From MPNP01 sp026709725 (GTDB lineage: Bacteria; Pseudomonadota; Alphaproteobacteria; Rhodobacterales; Rhodobacteraceae): a DNA stretch of 64,000 nt. Below the pieces are notes generated by a model. The model was not told the DNA's origin, searched no databases, and saw nothing but the letters and a program-made list of their open reading frames with translations. How positions within the stretch are numbered: position 1 is the stretch's first letter; every line of letters starts with the position of its first letter. A program made the translations under genes and the position numbers. Below are positions 1-8,902 of this stretch, in pieces. The stretch is taken from NCBI GenBank assembly GCA_965200805.1, contig OZ241384.1, positions 2,542,001 through 2,606,000 on the forward strand, given 5' to 3'.

Positions 1-395
1 TGCCAGTGCGCACAACTGTAGATCATGCGTCTATCCAACATCCACGCAAACGGTTCACTGCCGAATTCGTAGTGTCGTTCTCCTTCATCTACGTGTTTTC
101 CGCTACGTGAAGGATAGGACAGACATGCCCGCAGACCCGGCGCGATGTCTGCAAGTCTCATATTTGCTCCCAGGTCGAGTCTGGTTAAGCGACAAAAGAA
201 CTCGTCAAGCTGCTCACAGTTCCAGTGCCCATCCATATAGCTTTCGCCCATACCCAATGATCCATGGGAAAATTTCAGGGGATGGACCACATTTTTGTGC
301 ACCTGCATGTCCCATGGGCGCTCGCCTCCTATGCGAATATCTGCATGAGAAAACAGCTCTCTGAGCCGTTTTTCAAAGCTGGTACCCGCACTCAT
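1..395 (-). CDS. cfa: Cyclopropane-fatty-acyl-phospholipid synthase, N-terminal part (runs off window)
   Basis: Reading the minus strand from an ATG at 395 gives an open frame of 131 codons with no stop up to base 1. The protein begins MSAGTSFEKRL and contains GSLGMGESYMDG, CEQLDEFFCRL, HYEFGSEPF and MLDRRMIYSCAHW. These line up with the N-terminal domain of Cfa and the start of its SAM-binding domain (E. coli: GSLGLGESYMDGWW, HYDLGNDLF, YSCAYW). Cfa uses SAM to methylenate unsaturated acyl chains of membrane phospholipids. A GGAG lies about 7 bases before the ATG. The normally conserved HYDLGND is changed to HYEFGSE, so activity is not guaranteed. The gene is divergent from nothing nearby; SagB follows on the same strand upstream of it. 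Confidence 0.85.
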   Translation of the reverse strand, partial: MSAGTSFEKRLRELFSHADIRIGGERPWDMQVHKNVVHPLKFSHGSLGMGESYMDGHWNCEQLDEFFCRLTRLDLGANMRLADIAPGLRACLSYPSRSGKHVDEGERHYEFGSEPFAWMLDRRMIYSCAHW

Positions 396-664
396 CCTCG
401 TTCTCCAACGATTCCCAAAAACCATAATATACCTGACTCACGTCACGTTTTGAACAACCATACAAGACAATCGACTCCCTGTTTCCGTAATTTCGATGAC
501 CACGCAGTCAGTCGCGATATACTCCCAATCGGCTAAACAGTCATGAGGATTCACTCGCCGATGGCGTCTGCGCGAGGAAGGGGGCTGCGTCAGCAATCAA
601 TCTCCGCCACAAAAACAATTGCAACACATCTTGATCATCAGTGGCGCATCACATTTCCGGAATA

Positions 665-2089
665 TCAGTCCGGTAGCCGACTTCCGACGGCAAACTCTCC
701 AACCGAGCCCTCTTCAAACGGGTCCAGTCCGGTGGCGCGGGCAAATAGTAACGAATCGGCAGCACCAACAGCACTGGCGGCCATTTCCAGCTCTGTTGTC
801 GCAAGATGGAGTGTTTGAAGCAGAGCTCCCGTATTGCGCAAGATATTTCCATAGCCAATGGCTTTGTATTTGTAGAAGACTCGCGAAAAACGTGCCGCAA
901 TCACAAGGAGAACCTGTGGACTCTGTGAGGATTGCAATGCGAAACCCGCATGTTTCAAAATTTGCATGACATGCGCAGGGTCTGCCGGGATCTGCGTCAG
1001 TTCATGATTCCATGAATCATAGTGATACATCCCTGGCTCGAGACCTTTGCACAGCCGGACAACCGGATAGATTTCCAACTCATGAAGGCCGCCTGCGGCA
1101 GGATAAGGCCGTCGGACAATTTCTAACGGTACGGAAAGATCCGCGCTCCCCGGAAGCCTTACGACTTGGGAGGCTCTGCTGCGCGCCGCGCGGTCGAGCA
1201 GAGTGCCAAGCTGCGCAGCATCAATCGGTCTCGTATCATCGAAATTCCGCTGACTCTGGCGTCGTTGCAGAACGGACGAAAAAGTTGCCTTGTTGTTACC
1301 AGATGCAAGGGAAAGTTGTATCGACTTCCCCGGCCATTGCGAACGTCGTGCCGGTGGTGATTCGATCTCGCCGATGACTGGACCGGGGGCACTGAACGCG
1401 TCCCGATGCCAACCCTGCCGACTATTCGTGTGGGCGACCAGTTCATGAAAATCCCAGTTTGCCGTACCACTCTCTGAATCGCATTGCGCAAAGAATCCCA
1501 TGCCGTCAAGCGCACGGCGTACAATTGACTCCTGCATGACCGTCAAATCCATGAGGCGAACGCGCACGCTATCCAGAAGTGACTCCGCCAACCACGAATC
1601 GCCATCATGTCGCAGAAAGACAAAACGGTGAAATCTGGCTTCCATCTCTGGCACCTGCGGCGCGATAAGTGGGACAAAATTCTTCTGTTGCGGCAAGATT
1701 ACCGCCAGCTCGTTCTCGTCATTGACTACAGGAAATTCCAGCAGACCCATTCGGCACAGTCGCTCCAACTGTGCAAGGTAACAATTCCTCCAATGGTCAC
1801 GATCTGAGACGGCCACACAATCAAGAATTGTCTGCAGAGATGCGCCTTCTGAAAAGTGATGATTGGCATTTCGAAAGGATTCAGACCAGGTCGTCAGCCG
1901 AAGTTCAGGGCATTCACGTGCCATGATCGCGAGATAGCGTGCGCATTCGGATTGCCCGATCTTCCATCCCGCACCAAATCGGACATGAACCTCTTCATGA
2001 CTCAAGAGTGAAGACAGGCTCAATGTGCATATCCAAGCGGACAGGAAGAGAATGTTGCGCCTCTTGCCTGGCGCATGGATGGCGGACAA
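665..2089 (-). CDS. SagB-type dehydrogenase of azole RiPP pathway
   Basis: 474-residue protein. The C-terminal 200 residues form a nitroreductase-fold FMN dehydrogenase typical of SagB/McbC enzymes: RRQSQRNF near residue 280, then PAAGGLHELEIYPVV, YHYDSWNHEL, and the closing GSVGEFAVG. In thiazole/oxazole RiPP pathways this enzyme oxidises azolines made by the YcaO cyclodehydratase to aromatic azoles. The N-terminal half (HEEVHVRFGAGW and beyond) resembles the extra domain of longer SagB proteins. The only start in this frame is a TTG at 2089 without a visible Shine-Dalgarno. The frame stays open upstream (residues reading FRRVTTVNDV) to a stop near 2146, while an ATG-AAG-AAG start lies there in another frame. 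A 5' frameshift or non-canonical start is therefore possible. IS ruins separate it from the YcaO gene. Confidence 0.82.
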   Translation of the reverse strand: MSAIHAPGKRRNILFLSAWICTLSLSSLLSHEEVHVRFGAGWKIGQSECARYLAIMARECPELRLTTWSESFRNANHHFSEGASLQTILDCVAVSDRDHWRNCYLAQLERLCRMGLLEFPVVNDENELAVILPQQKNFVPLIAPQVPEMEARFHRFVFLRHDGDSWLAESLLDSVRVRLMDLTVMQESIVRRALDGMGFFAQCDSESGTANWDFHELVAHTNSRQGWHRDAFSAPGPVIGEIESPPARRSQWPGKSIQLSLASGNNKATFSSVLQRRQSQRNFDDTRPIDAAQLGTLLDRAARSRASQVVRLPGSADLSVPLEIVRRPYPAAGGLHELEIYPVVRLCKGLEPGMYHYDSWNHELTQIPADPAHVMQILKHAGFALQSSQSPQVLLVIAARFSRVFYKYKAIGYGNILRNTGALLQTLHLATTELEMAASAVGAADSLLFARATGLDPFEEGSVGEFAVGSRLPD

Positions 2090-2299
2090 GACATCATTGA
2101 CTGTTGTGACTCTACGAAAAATTGAAGCAGATAATCGTCTTCTTCATTAACAGGTTAGACACGCGTCAAGGCAATGGCAAGTACGGAATCATAAACTTCT
2201 CGGGATATGATTGCAGGGGGGGCGACGGAAGGAAACAGGCGGCCTATCAGGACGGCAACAACACATCGTCAATTCCCGGAGAGAACAGGAGATAGGCCA

Positions 2300-2815
2300 A
2301 TGACCCCCTCGACAGTCACACCGCTGAACAGTCCGGCAGAATCCCCCACGGGCGCCCCCACCGAGGTCCTGCGCACCGGAGCCCGCACCCTGCCGGGGCC
2401 GCCCTGAAGTCGAGGTCTCGGCTGTCCTGGCGGCCCACGAGGCACAGGTCGATGACCAGGGCCGCACCTCCTTTCAATCATGTTCCGCCGCCCCGTCCGG
2501 CATGGAGACTTGCCCGCCGCCCCATCCTGACCGGGACCGGTTCGGCACCCGTCCGCCAATGGGCCGGGCCGGCTCCGCCGGGGTCATCGCACGGCTGAAA
2601 CGGTCCTGGGCGCAGGACTGCGACGCCTGGCGGCGCCAGGACCTGCCCCGCCGCCAGTTCCTCGCCATCCGGGTGGTCACCCGTGCCGATGAAGAGGACC
2701 GCAAGGAGATCCCGGGGATCCAGGACGGCTTCCGGGGGAGGGCCGACAGCCGGCGGGACCTTTTGCGCGCTCGGGGGACCGGGGGCGCACAGCCTATCGA
2801 CAAGACACACTTAAC
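2300..2815 (+). pseudogene. IS256-family transposase remnant, 5' part
   Basis: Frames between 2300 and 2815 spell pieces of an IS256 (mutator-type) transposase. An N-terminus (ATG at 2300 after AGGAG) gives MTPSTVTPLNSPAESPT and LRTGARTL. This is followed, after frame changes, by AAHEAQVDDQG, RHGDLP, GVIARLKRSWAQD, DAWRRQDLPRR and EEDRKEIPGIQDGFR. No single frame is continuous. A roughly 20-bp insertion around 2465-2486 interrupts the matching protein. The 3' part of the same family lies at 5705-6235, so other elements have probably inserted into or replaced its middle. Not functional. Confidence 0.75.
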
Positions 2816-2910
2816 CCTTCTCTGATCGCATGCCAGACTGTTCCGCATCATCCAGATCGGCATGCAACAGAGATCAGCGGAGACGGCGGACGGGTTCACC
2901 GATGCCTGCA

Positions 2911-2945
2911 AGGCACCAGGGCGGACCCGCTCCGCCCTGGTGCCT
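2911..2945. repeat. Perfect 15-bp inverted repeat with 5-nt loop
   Basis: GGCACCAGGGCGGA at 2912-2925 pairs exactly with TCCGCCCTGGTGCC at 2931-2944 around a CCCGC loop, and the flanking A/T at 2911/2945 also pairs. No T-run follows, so a rho-independent terminator is unlikely. It sits at the downstream edge of the IS256 fragment and may be a remnant of an element end. Confidence 0.7.
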
Positions 2946-3908
2946 CCGTCCCTGCAATGACAGGGGGCTCTGTACAGTCATGGACCGGCGCAGCCCAGGG
3001 GGGCGACCTCTGCCTCGCCTCCGCCCCATCCGATGACGGAGACCCCGGGGGGATCCTGCCCCGCCCGGCCGACGCCCTGGATGTGCGCCTGCCCGCGGCC
3101 CGGGCGATGCCCGGCCCCACGCACCGCCCCGTCCCCGCCGTCACCCTCACCTGCCGCCTGTCGGCACCGGGGGCAGGGTCCCTGAGGCCGGTCACGGATG
3201 GTCAGGTCCGCCCGACCCCATGATGAAGGATTTGGGATCCATGCCGGGGCGCACGGCATCCTCGGGGGCATCGGCTTCGCCGACGCCGGCATCCGGCCCG
3301 GCCCCCGGGACCGTGCCATCCCCATCATGATCCCCTGGCGATGATCCCCTGGCGGCTGGTCCCGGGATGCCCCCAGGGGATGTCCATGAACCCATGGGGC
3401 CACCATCGGTCAGGTCATCACCAACCACCCCCATCCTCATCCCCCGGGCTCCTCCTGCCCGGCGTGCGGGTGCCATTCAATGATCAGGGTGAGGGGCCGG
3501 CATCGGCCGTCCTGCGCGAAGCCACCCCACGCAGTGCCGGGGACTGGACCGCCCGCTATGGCCGGACGCCGGTCCGCGCCCAGACCCTGGCCCGCCCGGA
3601 CCATTCGGGGCTGTCGTACCGGGCCGCGGGGTGGATGCGCACACCGGAGCGGACGGCGGGCCGCCGCTCCGGTGTGCGGCGGCGGTGTGGCTCAAACCGC
3701 TTGCAGAGGGGTGGCGGGAGACGCTCTGCCGGGAACCCCGGCGCACTCTCGGCTGGTCGGGCACGCTGTGCGGGGTGACCCAATGGTTGATGAAGAGATG
3801 GGGCGGAACGCGAGTATGGTCGGAGCCCGCACCCCCACCCATGATCTCGATGGGGCCGGGTGCGGCGCCGCATCATGCCAATCATGATGGACCATTGGGG
3901 GCGCGGCC
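2946..3908. other. GC-rich stretch without recognisable gene
   Basis: Only short overlapping open frames with Pro/Arg/Gly-rich, low-complexity translations occur here, on both strands. No family was recognised. The stretch contains several CATGATC-type clusters (for example 3325-3355, where the string GATCCCCTGGCG occurs twice, and 3870-3895) like those that interrupt the neighbouring transposase remnants. It is probably decayed mobile DNA. Confidence 0.5.
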
Positions 3909-4112
3909 TGGATGCACAGCCTCGGGGCCAGCCTGCCGGTGATCTTCCCGGGGCAGGCCGAACAGAAGGCCGCCTACCGGCTGCTCTCGAACGACGGAGT
4001 GACAATGGAGCCCATCCTGGACTCGCACACCGAGCAGACCGTGGAGCGCTGCGGCACCGAGCCGCTGGTACTGGCCATCCAGGACACCACGACCCTGAAC
4101 GACGACGCCAGG

Positions 4113-4134
4113 ACATTTCATGATGCCAGAGGGG
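4113..4134. repeat. 22-bp micro-insertion in IS4 remnant
   Basis: Removing these 22 bases rejoins the transposase reading (LNDDAR then DATEDLDA). The inserted string contains TTTCATGATG and ends in AGAGGGG. It belongs to a set of similar inserts with a CATGA-type centre and a G-run at one end. Confidence 0.55.
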
Positions 4135-4157
4135 ACGCCACAGAGGACCTCGATGCC

Positions 4158-4179
4158 AATCATCCAATGACAGAGGGGG
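4158..4179. repeat. 22-bp micro-insertion in IS4 remnant
   Basis: Removal restores DLDA followed by GGGKGVKGLL in one frame. The insert reads AATCATCCAATGA then CAGAGGGGG, resembling the insert at 4113-4134, including the CAGAGGGG tail. Confidence 0.55.
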
Positions 4180-4403
4180 GGTGGCGGCAAGGGCGTCAAG
4201 GGTCTCTTGCCCCCCATCCATTGACATGTGGGGGGATCACCGTCAATGCCGTCGGACGGCCCCTCGGCCTCTTCATGGCCGGGACTGATGATGGTTCGGG
4301 CGACTTCCGGCAGGCCAGTCCCTTTCACAGGGGAAGGGGCAAGGACAGCCGCCGCTGGGTGCAGGGGCTGGAGCGGGCCGGGGAGCTGGCCCGTGCCTGC
4401 CCC

Positions 4404-4437
4404 CCATATCATCACCCCTTGGCCATGATCCCCTGGC
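4404..4437. repeat. 34-bp CATGATC-rich insertion in IS4 remnant
   Basis: The insertion sits between ERAGELARACP and RVITICDREGDV of the transposase. It contains CCATATCATCACCCC and GGCCATGATCCCCTGG. The CATGATCCCCTGG string also occurs near 3325-3340. Confidence 0.5.
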
Positions 4438-5403
4438 CGCGTGATCACTATCTGTGACCGCGAGGGGGACGTCCGGCAGCCCAACCCTGTCACATGAGGG
4501 GCCCATGCCGACAGGTCCGGGCAGGAGCTGCTGGTCCGGGCCCCATCCCATCATGAAGACAGGGGCGGTGTCCGGCGCCGGGTCGCCCTGCCCCACGGGT
4601 ACCTGTGGATGGGGGCATGTCATGCAGAGGGGGGCAGCACCGCCGACCTCCGGGCGCATGTCCTCCCCTTCCCCCTGTCATGATGATGGGAACCCGTGGG
4701 CACCCGCACCATCACGCCCCATGGTCACGGAGGAGGGGTCATGGAGAGGGGCCGCCCGGGGCGGCCCGCACAGGCGCAAGGGGCGGGCCGCCAGGCGCAC
4801 GGTGCGCTGCCTGCCCGTGACCCTCCTGCCCACAGGGACGTCAGTGCCGATCCCCCGGTCACAATGCTCGCCCCCTGCATATGAAGACGGGTGGGGCCCG
4901 CGAGGAGAGCCCGCCCGCCGGTGTCCGCCGCAAGGCGGGCAGCCAGGGCGGGCCGCTGCACTGGATGCTGCTGATATCCCCGCAGTCGATGGCCCCGAAG
5001 TCGATGGGCGGGGGTGAGGCCGATCCGGGCTGTGCGACCCCCGTCCTGCACGGGTGCGCGCGGCGCCGGCGCCCCTCCGCATCGATGGAGCCCCTCCCGG
5101 GATGCGAGGAAGGGGGCGCGTCGTCCATGCCCCCTGATCAGGGATCCCTGGCGGGGCGCCCGCCCGACATCGGAACAGAGGGAGGGGGACCGCCATCCGG
5201 GCCCGGCCGATGACCTCAGGATGGGCTTCGCCGGAGGTGCCGTCACCGCCCATCATGATCCCCATCATGATCATTGGGGGGGTCCGGGACCGCGCGCCCC
5301 CTCCCCGCATCGTGATGGGCGCGCACGCGGGCCGGTGAGCCCGCGTGCCGCTTCGTCGGCAGGGACGGGATCACGGGTGCTCTGCGTGCTGGCGGCCAAG
5401 CGG

Positions 5404-5455
5404 GGCGTCCTCAGGGCCCGGGCGCCGCCGGCGGCGCCCGGGCCCTGAGGACGCC
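5404..5455. repeat. 52-bp perfect palindrome
   Basis: The 26 bases 5404-5429 (beginning GGCGTCCTCAGGGCCC) are the exact reverse complement of 5430-5455 (ending GGGCCCTGAGGACGCC), with no spacer. The core is CGCCGCCGGCGGCG. Extension fails at the next base pair. Such a long spacer-free palindrome is normally unstable in bacteria. No T-run follows. Confidence 0.85.
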
Positions 5456-5704
5456 ATGGAGGTGATGATGAGGGAGGGGCGGTTCACGGTCCTGACCGGG
5501 GGCCCTGCGGGCTTCCACCCCTCGAAGCGTCAGCCCCTGCCCGGGACGGAGACGCTGTGGCAGGGCGTTCGGACCCTCGGGGGCGTGTGTTTGCGATCAG
5601 GACAGGGGAGGACATCAGGATGGAGAGGGATGATGCGGGGTCAGGTGTGTTGCGTTGATAGGGCCGGCCCCGGCGGCGGGCTGGCGGGCCCAGGGTGGAG
5701 AGAT

Positions 5705-6235
5705 CCGGGGGGATGGGCCGCGGCGCGGGTGCGGGATGTCTTTCCCGAGACCCGTGAGCAGGCCCGGGGTCCACAGGACGGCGCATGGCACCGGGGCGTT
5801 GCCCAGATCCCTGCAGGACAGGGCCAGGAGGGATCTCCGGGACATCGGGGGGATCTCCAGGACATCCGGATGACCGGGATGCGGGCCAGCGCCAGGCCGC
5901 CTGCGGGCGCTTTGTCGCTTCCTGCAGCCTCATAGACGGCAAGGCGGTGGCCAGACCAGGGACAAGGCGGAGCTGTTCACCGTCTCTGACTTTCCGGTCG
6001 GGCATTGGCGGCATGTCTGGACGACGAACCCGCCATCCGCATGACGAACCCGACCGGGAGTGTCCTTGCCGCGGTCCGCAACCGGACCCGCAGGATGGCG
6101 CTCGTCATGGTCTTCAAACGGGTCCTGTCAGCGCGGAAGCGCTGGAACCGGTTGTCGGGATCGGAACGCCTGGCTGCGGTCATCAAGGGGATTGAATTTC
6201 GCGATGGAATCCGCCAACTGAAGGATGCCGCCTAG
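5705..6235 (+). pseudogene. IS256-family transposase remnant, 3' part
   Basis: Mixed frames give the second half of an IS256 transposase: VFPETREQ, HRTAH, SLQDRARRDLRDI, then FPVGHWRHVWTTNP. In the frame ending at 6235 they give RNRTRRMALVMVFKRVLSARKRWNRL and VIKGIEFRDGIRQLKDAA with a natural stop. Frame changes and short insertions disrupt it (for example between TTNP and VLAAVRNRTRR). Together with 2300-2815 it probably formed one element, later invaded by IS4-like and other sequences. Confidence 0.75.
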
Positions 6236-6351
6236 GATGGGCTGTCACCCACTTTCAATCATGCCCCTGATCACAGGGCGCGTTTTGGATTGTAGTTTTG
6301 GTACGAGTTGGCATACGTCACGGTGGGTCAAAAATTATGGAGGCAAGATAG

Positions 6352-8799
6352 ATGGGCCGTCAGATCGATTCACACAATCAGAGTCCAGTCGCGGCAACGG
6401 CAGTTGGCCTTCAGCTCTCGGCGGCAAACGCGCTGCTCTACCTCGCGCCTGTAAGCGTTCTGCCGCTCCTGATTGTCGCCGCTCATTTTGGCGGCTGGTG
6501 GATCGCTGCTCCGTTGCTGTTTTCCATGCTGACTGAACCTCTTGATAACCTTTCAGGACCTGAAGAAAGAAATATCGATGTGGGGAAGGAAATCGACAAA
6601 CGGCTGACGGCTTACGATGTCGTTCTCTGGGTCTGGGTTGTCGGCTGGCCGATTACGCTCCTCTACGTCCTTTGGCAGATCCTTGTAATGAAACATCTTG
6701 CCTTTTGGGAATCGATTCTGATCGCCACGGCCTTGGGATATGCGGCCAGTATCGTTCTGGTTGCCGCTCACGAACTTCTGCACGAAGGATCAGCAAAGCG
6801 ACGGCATGTCGCCGAATTCCTTCTTTGTTCCGTGGGATGTGCACAGTATGCGACCGATCATATCTATGTTCACCATCCCAATGTTGCGACCCCCCGAGAC
6901 CCTGCTTCTGCACGCAAGGGAGTTGGATTCTGGCATTATCTCCCTCGATCCCTCGCGGGAAATCTTGCGGCCGGTTGGCGTGTTGCGGCCGCAAGGCTAT
7001 CGAAACGTGGTCACTCAGTATGGCATTATTCGAATCCATATTGGCGCTACGCTGTTGGTACTGCCGCATGGTATCTGCTCAGTTTTGCTTTGGCTGGCGC
7101 ATGGGGAATCCTGATTGTCGCCATTATTCATGGCTGCGCGACCATCGCCCTTCGCCTCGGCGATTATATTGAGCATTACGGGTTGCAGCGGATCTGGCTT
7201 GACAGGGGCCGCTTTGAGCGCATTGAGCTTCATCATTCATGGAATGCGGTTGGTCGTTTGTCCAACTGGTTATACTATAACACCCAGCGCCATTCGGACC
7301 ATCATGCACGGCCTGCAAGAGTATGGCCATTGCTTCAGAACCATGTTCAGGATGATGCGCCACGGTTCCCCGGAACCTATTCCAAGATGTTTGGCCTGGC
7401 GATGAGTCCGCACCGATGGTTTGCCACGATGGACCCGCTGGTTGATCGCTGGCGCGCCCGATTCTACCCACAGATTGAGGATTGGAGCGTCTATGAGAGT
7501 GCAGCCTTTGCCGCACGACCAGGAGATTTTGCCCCGATAAGTGAAATCCATGAATCGTCTCCCGTGATGCACAGATGGATAGAACGCAACCCGGAACTAC
7601 TGGACAATTTGCGGTCACGCGAATTTGTCGAAGTGACACTCCCAGATGATCTCGGCTTGCCATCGGAAGTTGCAGATATCGCAAGAAAGGGCCTTGCACG
7701 CCTCTTCTGGACACGTGAGTTTGGGGTGGTTGCGATGAAGGAACAGATCGCAGATGCCGCGGTGCGTGATATCGAGGCCAAGGTTGAGTCAGTGCGCGAT
7801 TGGACAAACAATAATGTTTTTCAGATTGCCGCACATGCGATGCGGGGAAATCTACAACCGTTGGAGTCAGCGCGTGCCATGTCCAATATTGCGGAGGCTG
7901 CGATAGCCTCGCTGCTGGCATCGGTCATTGATGGTCCCGGCAGCCCTTATGTCAAAAAAGGGGGGAGCGGGATTGCGGTGCTTCTGGGGGAGGCAGCACG
8001 CGAGGAGGCGACACCCGGATGCGAGCTCGAACTGCTTTTTATTTATACGAGTGGGTCAGCCGCGGACCAGAATTCACTATGCCACCTTTTCCGCAAGGAG
8101 CTGCAGGAATGGTTGCGCGGCAATCTGCTGTTTTCTGTCCCCCGGCATGGCGTGAAATCATGGGAATGTCACTCACTCGATAGCCTGTCAGGTTTTTGTC
8201 AGGCTTACCTTGCCCATGAGGTGACACGATTCGGTCCGCCCCGCTGTGTCTTCAGTTGGGGAGGCGAAGATGCGGCAGAAACGAAGTTTGCCGTGGCTTG
8301 GCATGACGCCATCAACGGTCACCTGCCAGCTGTGACCAATGCACTGGCACAGCGCCATGAGCACAAGTCGGATGCAGCAGGTTCTCGCCGGTCCTTTTTC
8401 CTGAATGACATTCTGCTAGAGTTGGAGCGGGAGTCCGATTTCTTGCGCTGTTTCCTTTACTTCTCGGATCCGCGCGGCGCATATCCTGATCCGGCGACAG
8501 CATTCGATACTGCATGTCAGCGCGCTGCCTGCGATGCTGAAACTTCAAGTCGTTTGGCCGCGACCGCAACATTCGTGCGATCCTTGCGCATTGCTGAACG
8601 ATTACTTGTCGGGAATGAATCTGAGTCAATACCGGAAGATTCGATGAAGCAGGCGATCATGCGTTGTTGTGAAATCGAGAACGACCGATCTCTTGTTGAA
8701 TGTGTTGAGCGGGTTTCTGGTCGCAGCGAACGTGACCTGGCTGAATTGCATCTTGACTCGTTGCTCAATGCCGATTTTTTCGCGCCTGACGCGACTTAG
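6352..8799 (+). CDS. AlkB-like membrane hydroxylase fused to GlnE-adenylyltransferase-like region
   Basis: 815 residues; ATG preceded by GGAGG (6339-6343). Residues 1 to about 375 are an integral-membrane di-iron hydroxylase of the alkane-monooxygenase/desaturase class. It has hydrophobic helices and the histidine boxes HELLHE (about 140), HIYVHHPNVATPRDP (about 170), YIEHYG (about 271) and QRHSDHH (about 312). From about residue 480 the protein resembles the first half of GlnE (glutamine-synthetase adenylyltransferase): an LxxIAEAAI-like segment near 510, then GSGIAVLLGEAAREE and CELELLFIY near 539-566. GlnE has GxGKLGGRE and SDxDLxxxY at these places. Both catalytic Asp are Glu here, so nucleotidyl transfer may be lost or altered. 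It lies just upstream of the YcaO gene, and hydroxylation of the peptide or a lipid is an inference. Confidence 0.75.
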   Translation: MGRQIDSHNQSPVAATAVGLQLSAANALLYLAPVSVLPLLIVAAHFGGWWIAAPLLFSMLTEPLDNLSGPEERNIDVGKEIDKRLTAYDVVLWVWVVGWPITLLYVLWQILVMKHLAFWESILIATALGYAASIVLVAAHELLHEGSAKRRHVAEFLLCSVGCAQYATDHIYVHHPNVATPRDPASARKGVGFWHYLPRSLAGNLAAGWRVAAARLSKRGHSVWHYSNPYWRYAVGTAAWYLLSFALAGAWGILIVAIIHGCATIALRLGDYIEHYGLQRIWLDRGRFERIELHHSWNAVGRLSNWLYYNTQRHSDHHARPARVWPLLQNHVQDDAPRFPGTYSKMFGLAMSPHRWFATMDPLVDRWRARFYPQIEDWSVYESAAFAARPGDFAPISEIHESSPVMHRWIERNPELLDNLRSREFVEVTLPDDLGLPSEVADIARKGLARLFWTREFGVVAMKEQIADAAVRDIEAKVESVRDWTNNNVFQIAAHAMRGNLQPLESARAMSNIAEAAIASLLASVIDGPGSPYVKKGGSGIAVLLGEAAREEATPGCELELLFIYTSGSAADQNSLCHLFRKELQEWLRGNLLFSVPRHGVKSWECHSLDSLSGFCQAYLAHEVTRFGPPRCVFSWGGEDAAETKFAVAWHDAINGHLPAVTNALAQRHEHKSDAAGSRRSFFLNDILLELERESDFLRCFLYFSDPRGAYPDPATAFDTACQRAACDAETSSRLAATATFVRSLRIAERLLVGNESESIPEDSMKQAIMRCCEIENDRSLVECVERVSGRSERDLAELHLDSLLNADFFAPDAT

Positions 8800-8902
8800 C
8801 CTTGAGCCAACTGTACATGTTGACCGTTGCCGCGGCGGCTCGAGGCACTTTGGGCTGTGCGGGTTGCCGATCACAAGTTGAAATTAAGAGGAGCCTTTTC
8901 TG

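Larger units (their letters stand above)
3909..4975 (+). pseudogene. IS4-family (Tn5-like) transposase remnant peppered with short insertions
   Basis: The first readable segment (from 3912) gives FPGQAEQKAAYRLLSND, then EPLVLAIQDTTTLN, which are typical of Tn5-like IS4 transposases. Further on, other frames give GGGKGVKGLL, ITVNAVGRPLGLF, DSRRWVQGLERAGELA, RVITICDREGDVRQ, SGQELLVRA, RRRVALP and, near 4960, GPLHWMLL. The family order is preserved, but the frame is broken repeatedly by short extra segments of about 20-34 bp (see the repeat entries). The C-terminal catalytic-Glu portion was not found after 4975. The element is dead. Confidence 0.75.

Noticed and set aside
2912..2944. Stem-loop as a transcription terminator
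   Set aside because: No T-run follows on either strand and it lies in decayed IS sequence.
3556..4227. Long minus-strand open frame (223 codons) over the IS4 remnant
   Set aside because: Arg/Pro-rich translation with no family features, and the plus strand carries clear transposase motifs; it is a shadow frame in GC-rich DNA.
4080..5300. CRISPR-like array from recurring CATGATG strings
   Set aside because: The strings are not evenly spaced, have no constant repeat length, and no cas genes are present; they behave as scattered insertions.
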